Below, one piece after another: positions 44,078 to 52,455 of a stretch of DNA of 64,000 nt. A model generated the notes under the pieces. That model was not told the origin of the DNA. It saw nothing but the letters and a program-made list of their open reading frames with translations, and did not search any database. The DNA lies in the NCBI GenBank assembly GCA_964598565.1, contig CAZRCG010000004.1, positions 124,001 through 188,000 on the forward strand, written 5' to 3'. Every line of letters begins with the position of its first letter. The stretch's first letter is position 1. The DNA comes from CAZRCG01 sp964598565 (GTDB taxonomy: Bacteria > Bdellovibrionota > UBA2394). The translations under genes were made by a program, and so were the position numbers.

Positions 44078-46858
44078 ATGACGGGGATGGCTCTATCTTC
44101 GTCTTCGATAAAATCGCGACTGCAGTTTTTAAATCATGTGTCTCCCGACTATTTGGAAGCTCTCGAAGCTACCTATCGAGAAAATCCACAGGCCTTATCT
44201 TCTGACTGGGCTTTTTTCTTTGAAGTTCTCACCTTGGGAGAACGGCGTGCAGGAGAAATGCGTCAAGCGCAGAGCTCATCCGCCTCGGAAGTTAGCGACG
44301 AGCTTAAAGTTTTAAATCTTATTACGGCCTATCGAATGCGTGGACATCTCTTAGCGAAGGTTGATCCCTTAGGCTTGAAGGAACCTCCGTTTGATCCTCA
44401 TTTAGACTTAGCTTATTTCAAACTCGACAAAGTAGACCCTTATCAAAAGTTTGAGGCCGCTCGCGATCTTGACTTACCTCCAAGCACCCTGCCCGAGATT
44501 TTTGAACACTTGAAAGAAACCTACTGCCGCTATATTGGCGTGGAATTTCACTATATTCGTGATGAGCGTATTCATCATTGGATCACCAAGCGGGTCGACA
44601 AAGACCGCAATCGAACCGCATTTACTCAAGAAGAAAAAATTCAAATCTTAAAGCATATTTATCGTGCCACGCTTTTTGAGAGCTTTCTGCAGAAGAACTA
44701 CATGGGCCAAAAACGCTTTTCATTGGAAGGCGCCGAGAGCCTCATTCCTGCTCTAAAAAATGCCATCTTGGTCTGCGGTGAGCGTGGAGCGCAAGAAGTT
44801 GTCTTGGGAATGGCGCACCGGGGGCGGCTCAACGTATTGGCCAACATTATGAAGAAGCCCTACCAAGAGATCTTCAAAGAATTTGAAGGGGCCGAGCTGC
44901 CTGAACTCGTAGATATTAGTGGTGACGTAAAATATCATCAGGGCTTTTCAGCCGATATTGAAACCTCAGGGGGTCAGAAAATCCATCTTTCGCTGGCGCC
45001 CAATCCAAGTCACCTAGAATTTGTCGACCCAGTAGTGGTGGGAGTGGCGCGAGCGAAACAAGATATTCGCTATCACGGCGATGCCTCTAAAGTTGTGCCC
45101 ATTTTAATTCACGGAGACTCGGCTGTTATAGGCCAAGGGGTCGTTTCGGAGACACTTAATCTTTCGGAGCTTCCTGGTTATCGCTCAGGAGGAACGATCC
45201 ACATTGTTATCAACAATCAAATTGGCTTCACAACAGCGCCGAGCGATGCGCGTTCGTCGATGTACTGCACCGACCTTGGTAAGGGATTCCAATGCCCGAT
45301 GTTTCACGTGAATGGAGAGCGAGTTGAAGATGTGGTTCATGCTGTAAAATTGGCCGCCGAATATCGAATGACCTTTCAACGAGATGTTTTTGTCGATATT
45401 TATTGTTATCGCAAATACGGTCATAATGAAGGCGATGAGCCACGCTTCACCCAGCCTGTCATGTATAGTAAAATTGCCAATCGAAGCACTATTTTAGAAA
45501 TTTATCGCGATCAGTTATTTAAAGATCGAACGGTCGATGATGCCTTAGTCGAACCTTTTGAAAAGAATTTCGAAAAGGAATTGGCGGAAAAGCGAGCGGA
45601 GGTTCAGAAAGGACGACGCGTCGTAATCGTCGATATGTTTCGAGGCCTTTGGGAAGGCAGCGAGAAAGCAAGCGAAGCGCAAATGCTGAAGGAATGTCCT
45701 ACCCCCATCAGCGAGCCTCATTTTAAAACTCTCGTTGAATCGATCCATCATATTCCTCCTGCCATCAATCCGTTGCCGAAGTTCTCCAAGATGATTGAAC
45801 AGAGACATCTTCGAATTCAGCATGAGAATGCCATTGATTGGGCCGTGGGAGAACAACTGGCTTTTGGGTCTCTCATTTTAGAAGGCTATGATGTTCGCTT
45901 AAGTGGGCAAGACGCCGTGCGAGGCACCTTCAGTCACCGCCACTGTTCGGTGGTCGACAGTGCCACGGGCGAGCGCTATATTGCTTTGCAAAATTTGAAC
46001 GAAGCCAAGGGCCGATTCACGGTCTATGATTCTCCTCTTTCTGAAACGGGAGTTCTCGGTTTTGACTATGGCTACAGTCTGGTCAATCCGAAATGTCTTG
46101 TAATTTGGGAGGCGCAATTTGGCGATTTTAGCAACGGCGCCCAAGTAATCATTGATCAGTTTATTTCGAGCGCTGAAGCCAAGTGGTATCGAGCCAGTGG
46201 TCTGACACTACTTCTGCCTCACGGCTTCGAAGGCCAGGGGCCCGAGCATTCCAGTGCGAGACTTGAGCGCTATCTTCAGCTATGTGCAGGGGCCAATATT
46301 CAAGTGGCCTATCCCACCACACCGGCTCAGTACTGCCACCTATTGCGTCGACAACTACGAAGAAAATTTCGAAAACCGCTGGTGGTGATGACTCCAAAAA
46401 GTCTTTTGAGAGCGCCGGAGATGGTATCGAAATCGGAAGATTTTCTTCAGGGCGGCTTCCAACCCATTCTCGTGGATAAACCCAAAGCGATACCCAGGCG
46501 CGTGATCGTTTGCACCGGAAAAATCTATTGGGACCTTCAAAGACGACTAGCAGAAACGAGTACATCAGCATCTTCAGAAAAAGCGACGGCGTTCATCCGT
46601 ATGGAGCAATTGTATCCCGTCGATATCACGCAACTGAAAGAACTTCATTCACAGTGGCAAGACGCCCAGTGGCTGTGGGTACAAGAGGAACCCAAGAATA
46701 TGGGAGCCTGGACATTTATTCGCCTGACATTCCTCGAGCATGGCATTAATCTTGGTTATGTGGGGAGAAAAGCTGCGGCGAGTCCGGCAACGGGTTCCGC
46801 AGCAAAACACCAGCAAGAACAAGAAGAAATTTTGGAGAAAGCACTAACTTATGTCTGA
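44078..46858 (+). CDS. sucA: 2-oxoglutarate dehydrogenase E1, SucA
   Basis: A thiamine-diphosphate enzyme of the citric acid cycle that decarboxylates 2-oxoglutarate and passes the succinyl group to the lipoyl E2. The 926-residue protein starts with the SucA-type NHVSPDYLEALEATYRENP region, has GMAHRGRLNVLANIM, IHGDSAVIGQGVVSETLNLS, IGFTTAPSDARSSMYCTDLG and YRKYGHNEGDEPRFTQP (TPP and metal site), and the late HGFEGQGPEHSSARLERYLQ. The ATG at 44078 or 44087 is the start; neither has a clear ribosome site. It overlaps sucB by eight bases. Confidence 0.97.
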   Translation: MTGMALSSSSIKSRLQFLNHVSPDYLEALEATYRENPQALSSDWAFFFEVLTLGERRAGEMRQAQSSSASEVSDELKVLNLITAYRMRGHLLAKVDPLGLKEPPFDPHLDLAYFKLDKVDPYQKFEAARDLDLPPSTLPEIFEHLKETYCRYIGVEFHYIRDERIHHWITKRVDKDRNRTAFTQEEKIQILKHIYRATLFESFLQKNYMGQKRFSLEGAESLIPALKNAILVCGERGAQEVVLGMAHRGRLNVLANIMKKPYQEIFKEFEGAELPELVDISGDVKYHQGFSADIETSGGQKIHLSLAPNPSHLEFVDPVVVGVARAKQDIRYHGDASKVVPILIHGDSAVIGQGVVSETLNLSELPGYRSGGTIHIVINNQIGFTTAPSDARSSMYCTDLGKGFQCPMFHVNGERVEDVVHAVKLAAEYRMTFQRDVFVDIYCYRKYGHNEGDEPRFTQPVMYSKIANRSTILEIYRDQLFKDRTVDDALVEPFEKNFEKELAEKRAEVQKGRRVVIVDMFRGLWEGSEKASEAQMLKECPTPISEPHFKTLVESIHHIPPAINPLPKFSKMIEQRHLRIQHENAIDWAVGEQLAFGSLILEGYDVRLSGQDAVRGTFSHRHCSVVDSATGERYIALQNLNEAKGRFTVYDSPLSETGVLGFDYGYSLVNPKCLVIWEAQFGDFSNGAQVIIDQFISSAEAKWYRASGLTLLLPHGFEGQGPEHSSARLERYLQLCAGANIQVAYPTTPAQYCHLLRRQLRRKFRKPLVVMTPKSLLRAPEMVSKSEDFLQGGFQPILVDKPKAIPRRVIVCTGKIYWDLQRRLAETSTSASSEKATAFIRMEQLYPVDITQLKELHSQWQDAQWLWVQEEPKNMGAWTFIRLTFLEHGINLGYVGRKAAASPATGSAAKHQQEQEEILEKALTYV

Positions 46859-48008
46859 ACGAGTGAATGTGGTGATTCCGACCATCGGCGAAAGTGTCAA
46901 CGAGGGCACCATTGGAAAATGGTACTTTAACGAAGGCGATCTCGTGGCCAAAGATCAAAATTTATTTGAGCTCGACAGCGATAAGGCCACCATGGAAGTG
47001 CCGGCCTCAGCGTCCGGCAAACTTTCTATCTTAGTACCGGCCGGAAAAAGCGCGGCCGTAGGCGCCACCGTGGCCACCATTGAAGTGAACGGCCAGGCTC
47101 AGGCGATCTCTCCACCAGTGGGGCCAGTAAAAGCTAGCGATGCCGCGACTGCGAAGAGCGAGCCATCGGCGCCGGGGGCTTCAGCGCCGCTAGATGAGCG
47201 CGTATTAAAAACTCTGGGCCCTTCAAAGCGCAAGATGGTTCGTGAAGGCATCTGGTCACCTCCTTCGGGTCAAAATCCTTTTTGGGACGATTCAGCTCAG
47301 GGTCTTGAGCGTAGCCCTATGTCGAGTCTTCGAAAGCGTATCGCTGAGCGCCTCTTAGAATCCCAGCGGACAACGGCTACTCTTACCACCTTCAATGAAA
47401 TTGATATGTCAGCTGTGATTCATGCCCGACAGAGTCGCCAAGTTGATTTTCAGAAAACCTACGGCGCCAAGCTCGGCTTCATGTCCTTTTTTTCAAAGGC
47501 CGTGATTGAGGCTCTCAAAGTTTATCCTTTGCTCAATAGCCGCATCGAAGGTGACGATATTGTTTCTCCCTCCTATGTGAATCTAGGAATTGCCGTAAGC
47601 ACCGAGCGAGGTCTTATCGTTCCGGTGATGAAAGCTGCCCAGACTATGACGTTCGGCAACCTCGAACTCAAGATTGCCGACTTAGCCGAACGTGCGAGGA
47701 CTCAAAAATTGGCGATTCCAGAACTGTCTGGTGGAACCTTCACGATTACCAATGGCGGCATCTTTGGATCGTTGCTTTCGACTCCCATTATTAATCCGCC
47801 TCAGAGTGGTATTCTTGGCATGCATAAGATTGAGCATCGCCCCAAGGCTATTGAACGTGCCAATGGGGATTATGCCGTTGAAGTTCGACCGATGATGTAT
47901 GTAGCTCTCAGTTATGACCATCGACTTATCGATGGAGCAACCTCGGTCGGTTTCTTAGTAGCAGTCAAAGCCTATCTTGAATCTATCAAGCCCGAAGATG
48001 TGACATAA
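46851..48008 (+). CDS. sucB: Dihydrolipoamide succinyltransferase E2, SucB
   Basis: E2 core of the 2-oxoglutarate dehydrogenase complex. Residues 4-78 are one lipoyl domain with Lys45 in ELDSDKATMEV. After an Ala/Pro linker, residues 118-150 should hold the peripheral subunit-binding domain, but VLKTLGPSKRKMVREG is only weakly like it. The acyltransferase domain from about 155 ends with the active-site SYDHRLIDGATSVGF (His near 357). The 385-residue length is at the short end of the family. sucAB are co-translated; no lpdA E3 gene follows, so E3 is elsewhere. Confidence 0.93.
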   Translation: MSERVNVVIPTIGESVNEGTIGKWYFNEGDLVAKDQNLFELDSDKATMEVPASASGKLSILVPAGKSAAVGATVATIEVNGQAQAISPPVGPVKASDAATAKSEPSAPGASAPLDERVLKTLGPSKRKMVREGIWSPPSGQNPFWDDSAQGLERSPMSSLRKRIAERLLESQRTTATLTTFNEIDMSAVIHARQSRQVDFQKTYGAKLGFMSFFSKAVIEALKVYPLLNSRIEGDDIVSPSYVNLGIAVSTERGLIVPVMKAAQTMTFGNLELKIADLAERARTQKLAIPELSGGTFTITNGGIFGSLLSTPIINPPQSGILGMHKIEHRPKAIERANGDYAVEVRPMMYVALSYDHRLIDGATSVGFLVAVKAYLESIKPEDVT

Positions 48009-48143
48009 GTAGCGCGGACCACAGCCAAAAATGAAGACTCAAGGAAACGCGGACCCTATCTGACTACCCTGCTGACATGATCCATGCTCATCTCGTCTGC
48101 AGAATCACAGATCATGGACTCGGACTTTGGACAAGAGCACAGT

Positions 48144-48764
48144 TTAAGGTCGTTCAATGCAGAAAACGTTGTCGACCTCGCTATAATCCATTCGCCCCAG
48201 TCGTCCAATGAGCGCAAGTTTCTCAGACGAGACAAAACCGTCGTCCGCGAGTATCGAGGTATCATGAATATGAATGGCGACCACTCGTCCTAAAACGAGT
48301 TGTCCGTTACCTGGCAAATCTCCCAGAGAAATCACGTCAATCAGTTCACACTCGATGGACGCTTTGGCTTCTGCTACCCGTGGCGCCTTAACATACGTGG
48401 ATGCTAACGGGGTGAGGCCTGCTTTTTCAAATTCACTTATATCGGACGGAAACTCTTCGCTTGTCTGATTCATTCTGTCGGCGATATCACGAGTCACCAT
48501 ATTGTGAACGAAACACTTTGTTGCCTTAGCGTTTAGCAAAGAGTCTTTGAGGCGACCGGTGCGGCTTAGCGAGGCTGAAAAACCAAGAACCGGTGGATTG
48601 TTTGAAAAAAGATTAAAGAATGAATAAGGCGCAAGATTCAAAACACCAGATTCCGATACGGTCGAAATCCAACCGATGGGTCGGGGGCCAATGAGGCCCA
48701 CCATAAGTTTGTAAACATCCATGACGGGAGATTCTTTGGGATCAATAAATTTGGTAGGGTTCAT
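48144..48764 (-). CDS. Flavin reductase-like FMN-binding protein
   Basis: A 206-residue protein of the flavin reductase/flavoredoxin (DIM6/NTAB) family: the FMN-binding region is RPIGWISTVSESGVLNLAPYSFFNLFSN with the NLAPYSFF segment typical of this family, then PPVLGFSASL and KATKCFVHNMVTRDIADRMN. It starts 15 bases after the hmgA stop on the same strand, so it belongs to the tyrosine operon. It may supply reduced flavin or have an unrelated redox role; a function in the pathway is inferred from position only. Confidence 0.85.
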   Translation of the reverse strand: MNPTKFIDPKESPVMDVYKLMVGLIGPRPIGWISTVSESGVLNLAPYSFFNLFSNNPPVLGFSASLSRTGRLKDSLLNAKATKCFVHNMVTRDIADRMNQTSEEFPSDISEFEKAGLTPLASTYVKAPRVAEAKASIECELIDVISLGDLPGNGQLVLGRVVAIHIHDTSILADDGFVSSEKLALIGRLGRMDYSEVDNVFCIERP

Positions 48765-48779
48765 AAATTCTCGCCTGCG

Positions 48780-49982
48780 CTATGCGCCTTTGGGTTCTTG
48801 CCACGACTTCCAATAATCTCGCATCTCGAGCTCTCGCGCGTCCGCACAAATCTTCAAGGGTCTTAGTGTATCCACCATGACTGCGATTTCATCCGTACGA
48901 TGTACCGAGTTCTGATTTTTAAGCGCTTTGGGGTGAGGCCCGTGGTTGATGCCGCGCGGATGCAAAGTGATCGCCCCACGTTCCATATGGTCACGACTAA
49001 AAAAGGAGCCTTCGTGATAAAAAATCAATTCATCAAAATCAATATTAGAGTGAAAGAATGGAACCCGAAGGGCCCCTTCAGGTTCTTCTAAGGGCCGAGG
49101 GAGAAACGTACAAACGACGAACTGTGAAGTTACAAAGGTGGAGTTTACACTTGGAGGCAAATGAGCGACCGAACTTAAGACAGGAGCAATCGAATGAACC
49201 GAAAGCGCAAAAGGATAGAGCGTGCCACACCAGCCCGCGATATCTCGAATATCAAAGGGATAGACTACCTCCGTCAATCGCCCCTCTTTCTGAATTCGCA
49301 CGCGAGATTCCGTTTCTTTCTTTGAGAGGGGTTCAAGCTTAGGACTACGAATACCTTCTTGGTGATAGAGAGCCTGAAGTCCTAAAATACCGGTATCCGG
49401 TTTTTGAAAACTACTTCCAAAGCTCTCGATGGAAAACAGAGAGGCCTCTACGGTCGTCTTAAAACGAAATGTAATACCCTTAGGAACGACAATATAGTCT
49501 CCCTTGCGACACGCTAAACTACCCCAAGGCGATTCTAAGGTGAGTTCACCGTCATGCACGAAATGAATTTCATGGGCATCAGCATTTCGAAAATAGACAG
49601 AGTCAGAGTCGGTCAGACGTCGAAGCGAAATTTGAATATCATTATTAAAAAACAAAGCCTTCTTCCAAAAGAAGCCTCCTGCTGGGGCGCCTGACGCTCC
49701 TGATGATCCGTAAAAACCAGACGCCTCTTTAAAAGCCGAGCGAAAACACTGAGGCCTCAAGAACTCATCGGGCACCTCTCGCAAGCTGGGCCACTGCACC
49801 GACGACCGACCGAGAGACGACCAAGCCGTGGGCGCATGGCGATGATAAAGATGCGTAACAGCGCCAAAAAATCCATTTAGCCCAATTTCTTCTTCGACGG
49901 TGTCGGCGGGCAAATTTAAGTGGGGACGCTCGGCCACTTGACCCTCGCGACGGTAAGGAAAAAAATCAGACTCATACTTCAT
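48780..49982 (-). CDS. hmgA: Homogentisate 1,2-dioxygenase
   Basis: A non-haem Fe(II) cupin enzyme opening homogentisate to maleylacetoacetate. In its 400 residues, EIHFVHDGELTLESPWGSL (the first cupin motif), GDYIVVPKGITFRF, and the iron site PFFHSNIDFDELIFYHEG with ITLHPRGINHGPHP (His, Glu and His ligands) are visible. YRREGQVAERPHLNLP at the N-terminus is the bacterial variant. It overlaps the fumarylacetoacetase gene by four bases. A maleylacetoacetate isomerase is not in this operon. Confidence 0.94.
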   Translation of the reverse strand: MKYESDFFPYRREGQVAERPHLNLPADTVEEEIGLNGFFGAVTHLYHRHAPTAWSSLGRSSVQWPSLREVPDEFLRPQCFRSAFKEASGFYGSSGASGAPAGGFFWKKALFFNNDIQISLRRLTDSDSVYFRNADAHEIHFVHDGELTLESPWGSLACRKGDYIVVPKGITFRFKTTVEASLFSIESFGSSFQKPDTGILGLQALYHQEGIRSPKLEPLSKKETESRVRIQKEGRLTEVVYPFDIRDIAGWCGTLYPFALSVHSIAPVLSSVAHLPPSVNSTFVTSQFVVCTFLPRPLEEPEGALRVPFFHSNIDFDELIFYHEGSFFSRDHMERGAITLHPRGINHGPHPKALKNQNSVHRTDEIAVMVDTLRPLKICADARELEMRDYWKSWQEPKGA

Positions 49983-50932
49983 AAACCTTGCTCCGGATAA
50001 ATCTCACACGAAATTTGAGGCCCCTCGACTAACCAATCCATCTCAATTCGGTCCCCTACTTCTAGCCATCGCTTGGGAGTCTCTTGCTCAAAAAGGCAGC
50101 CCCCACCCATCGTGCCACTTGCGATGATCTCCCCGGGAAATATGCGACAGTTTTGAGACGCTCGAACCAACATTTCCTCAAAAGAAAATTGAATGGTCTC
50201 CCATGAATTTCGTCTCATGGCTTCACCATTCCAGCGCCATTCACAGTCAATACTATAGCCTTTGCCATGGCGTTTTGAATGAACGAGATCTTTAGTCACA
50301 ATGAACGAGCCTAGGGAGGTTGCAAAGTCTTTGGCCTTCATGGGCCCCATATTCAATTTCATTTCAAAACGTTGCAGGTTACGAGCGCTCCAATCGTTTA
50401 AAATTGTATAGCCAAAAATAGCATCTGCCGCCTGATCCAGTGTGGCATTATACAATTCTTTGCCGACAATGCAGGCGATCTCTAATTCACAGTCGAGCTC
50501 CGTCACCCCTTTAGGAAAGATAAGCGGCTCAAAAGCTCCTTTAAAACTAAAGGGATTTGAATAATAAAATACGGGCGCCTCATACCATTCAGGTATCATT
50601 TGCAGACCTCGGGACATTCGACCCTTTTTTACATGTTCTTCAAACGCATAAAAATCTCGAAACAAGGGCGGGCTTATCGCCAGCGAAAACTCATCGTTGG
50701 AGATACGATGGTGCGGCAGATCACGCCACTGTCGTTCTTGGCTTTGCAACCAAGGAAGTAAAAATGAACTTCGCTTCACTAAATCGAGTAGCGAATGGGT
50801 TTGCTGAACTACTTTTTCATGAGGAAATTTTTTCTGAAGGTCCGACCAGTAAATCCAAGGATTTCTTGCTATCTCAGAGCCGAAGGCCAGAACTTCGCCG
50901 CCGTCTGCCTTTTTCATCATCGCAAATCGCAT
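49979..50932 (-). CDS. Fumarylacetoacetase
   Basis: Hydrolyses fumarylacetoacetate to fumarate and acetoacetate, the last step of tyrosine degradation. The 317-residue protein has FAH-fold metal ligands: Asp in FRDFYAFEEHV, the ELE pair in LDCELEIACIVGKEL, and Asp in ILNDWSARNLQ. GPMKAKDFATSLGSF is the family loop, and ISGTMGGGCLF-like SGTMGGGCLFEQ closes the site. The length matches the short bacterial FAH family rather than the 420-residue animal enzyme. Its context between HPPD and HmgA supports the assignment. Confidence 0.9.
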   Translation of the reverse strand: MRFAMMKKADGGEVLAFGSEIARNPWIYWSDLQKKFPHEKVVQQTHSLLDLVKRSSFLLPWLQSQERQWRDLPHHRISNDEFSLAISPPLFRDFYAFEEHVKKGRMSRGLQMIPEWYEAPVFYYSNPFSFKGAFEPLIFPKGVTELDCELEIACIVGKELYNATLDQAADAIFGYTILNDWSARNLQRFEMKLNMGPMKAKDFATSLGSFIVTKDLVHSKRHGKGYSIDCEWRWNGEAMRRNSWETIQFSFEEMLVRASQNCRIFPGEIIASGTMGGGCLFEQETPKRWLEVGDRIEMDWLVEGPQISCEIYPEQGL

Positions 50933-50987
50933 TATGAGTGCATCCTAACTAGAGCCGGTTTTAAAAATAGCTCTACAGCCCAAAGCT

Positions 50988-51941
50988 CTAAATTACCCCA
51001 CGTCGCTTTTGATCGAGCTCCATCGATTCAAAGAGCGCTGAGAAGTTTCCCTCTCCAAAGCCCTCATTACCTTCTCGTTGAATGAGCTCAAAGAAAAATC
51101 CCCCAAAAAGAGTATTGGTAAAAATTTGAAGTAAATAGTTATCGGTACCCTTAGCTTGAGGGTCTTGATCCACCAAAATTCTTAAGCGTGCGAGATCCTC
51201 AAATCGTTCTCGAATGGTCATTCGTTTAGAGACCAACTCGTAATAGGTATCAGGAATATCCAAGAACGAAAAAGGCCGTCGATTATCTTTCATCACGCCG
51301 TCCATCGTATCAATAATCGACCGAGTACGAAGAGCCAGATGCTGAACACCAGGGCCCCGGTGAATATCTATAAACTCCTGTATCTGACTTTTCTTATCAG
51401 CGGCTTCATTAAACGGAATTTGAACCGACTTGTCGGGAGCACGGGTGACTCTCGAATAAAGTCCTGTCTCTTTACCTTTGATATTGAAGTACTGGCCCTT
51501 TTCGAATCCGAAAGTCTGCAGGTAGTGATTTACAGAGGTGTCGAGAGCTCCTTGCTCTATATTGAGCGTATTGTGATCAAATCCTAAAATGCCACGTGGG
51601 CTGGCCGCCGTCTGAAAGGTTTTGGTCGTAAAGAGACTATGCTTCATTTCCCCTACGCCCGGAACAAACAGAGGAATATCCGCGCCTGGAGCTACCAAAA
51701 ATGCCAGATCAAAAACGGTATCGCCATGCAAATCATAGTGTCGTTTTGCGAAAGGATGGCCAGGTTCATAGACACAAAAAAAAGCATCCCCGCTACCCCA
51801 AATACTCTGTGGTTTCTCGAGCCTCGCGCTATCAATTTGAATTTCACCAAATCCGAAAACCTGAAGGCAGGTTTCAAAATGCTTCCGATCTTTTACAACC
51901 ACTTTCACATGATCGTAACCCCTCACAGTCAACGTTTGCAT
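50988..51941 (-). CDS. hpd: 4-hydroxyphenylpyruvate dioxygenase
   Basis: Converts 4-hydroxyphenylpyruvate to homogentisate with Fe(II) and O2. It has two VOC domains; the iron ligands lie in ILGFDHNTLNIEQG (His), GPGVQHLALRT (His) and FGGFFFELIQREG (Glu). The last residues GFGEGNFSALFESMELDQ are diagnostic. The ATG at 51941 gives 317 residues; GTG at 51950 and TTG at 51932 are alternatives because a perfect hairpin (51937-51966) covers the start. It is the first gene of the tyrosine operon with FAH, hmgA and the flavin reductase. Confidence 0.94.
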   Translation of the reverse strand: MQTLTVRGYDHVKVVVKDRKHFETCLQVFGFGEIQIDSARLEKPQSIWGSGDAFFCVYEPGHPFAKRHYDLHGDTVFDLAFLVAPGADIPLFVPGVGEMKHSLFTTKTFQTAASPRGILGFDHNTLNIEQGALDTSVNHYLQTFGFEKGQYFNIKGKETGLYSRVTRAPDKSVQIPFNEAADKKSQIQEFIDIHRGPGVQHLALRTRSIIDTMDGVMKDNRRPFSFLDIPDTYYELVSKRMTIRERFEDLARLRILVDQDPQAKGTDNYLLQIFTNTLFGGFFFELIQREGNEGFGEGNFSALFESMELDQKRRGVI

Positions 51942-51966
51942 GCCTTCCACTTTAGGAAGGCATGCA
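51937..51966. promoter_or_regulatory. 12-base perfect hairpin over the hpd start
   Basis: TGCATGCCTTCC (51937-51948) and GGAAGGCATGCA (51955-51966) are exact complements around six bases. On the minus strand the proximal arm contains GGAAGG followed by the ATG, so folding would hide both the ribosome site and the start. It may also end transcription from the gene at 52413, but no T-tract follows. Confidence 0.7.
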
Positions 51967-51999
51967 TCGTTAGGTCAACCATTGTTGGGCGCAACACGC

Positions 52000-52022
52000 G
52001 TGAGGGCCGTAGGGCCCCTCAC
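52000..52022 (-). terminator. GC-rich hairpin after the small gene
   Basis: Four bases after the TAA (52027-52029), GTGAGGG (52022-52016) pairs with CCCTCAC (52006-52000), with two further GC pairs and a one-base bulge. It is very stable but lacks a T-tract. It probably ends the flagellin-small protein transcript, at least partly. Confidence 0.45.
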
Positions 52023-52026
52023 TCAC

Positions 52027-52413
52027 TTAAACAAGTTCCGCCACACGTTCAGGATCCAGAGGATTAAACGTCGCTGCTGCTGCCTGCGCATCGGCCTGCT
52101 GCGTCTTGGCGACTTTATCGGCCAACGCAAGCACGGCGTCGTCGCTCATACGTGGCTGGCGAGACTCTGCATCGATTGATCGTAGAAAGCCATTAACCTT
52201 TGCCTCGTCTACGGACGAATGCATCTCAGAGGCCGAAAGACCGGATTTCTCAATATCCTTAACAACTTTGTTGAGAACTCGATCAACCTCAGCAGGACTG
52301 GATGACTTTTGCTGTTTATCGGTATCGGCGACCTCCTTTGGAGCCGCTTGCTTTCGTTGCTCCATTCGTTTTTGAAAGTCTACCGGCGGTGAAGCTGGTC
52401 TATCAATTTTCAT
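52027..52413 (-). CDS. Small protein downstream of flagellin, unknown
   Basis: A 128-residue protein from the ATG at 52413, which has GGGAGG four bases upstream; a start at 52440 is less likely. The sequence MKIDRPASPPVDFQKR begins a Lys/Gln/Ser-rich hydrophilic N-half, followed by two helical segments (EVDRVLNKVVKDIEKSGLS; DDAVLALADKVAKTQQ) and ends NPLDPERVAELV. It has no signal or membrane segment. It follows fliC by 42 bases on the same strand and is probably co-transcribed with it. A flagellar chaperone, anti-sigma or secreted factor is possible, but no motif supports any of them. Confidence 0.75.
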   Translation of the reverse strand: MKIDRPASPPVDFQKRMEQRKQAAPKEVADTDKQQKSSSPAEVDRVLNKVVKDIEKSGLSASEMHSSVDEAKVNGFLRSIDAESRQPRMSDDAVLALADKVAKTQQADAQAAAATFNPLDPERVAELV

Positions 52414-52455
52414 AGTTCCTCCCACATTCCTTAGAGCCATTCCCGGCTCTCATGC

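Noticed and set aside
45185..46571. Several long minus-strand ORFs inside sucA
   Set aside because: They are shadows of a strongly conserved coding frame.
48009..48143. Possible stem GATCCATG/CATGGAC in the sucB - flavin reductase gap
   Set aside because: The arms do not pair over enough bases; I see no supported terminator or RNA in this 135-base gap.
49985..50005. CCGGATAAATC in the fumarylacetoacetase end, also in the 20-base repeat at 27168
   Set aside because: Eleven shared bases inside coding sequence, without a second arm, are probably chance.
52027..52413. FlgM anti-sigma factor
   Set aside because: Only the first residues (MKIDR) resemble FlgM; the C-terminal sigma-binding helices and overall length do not match.
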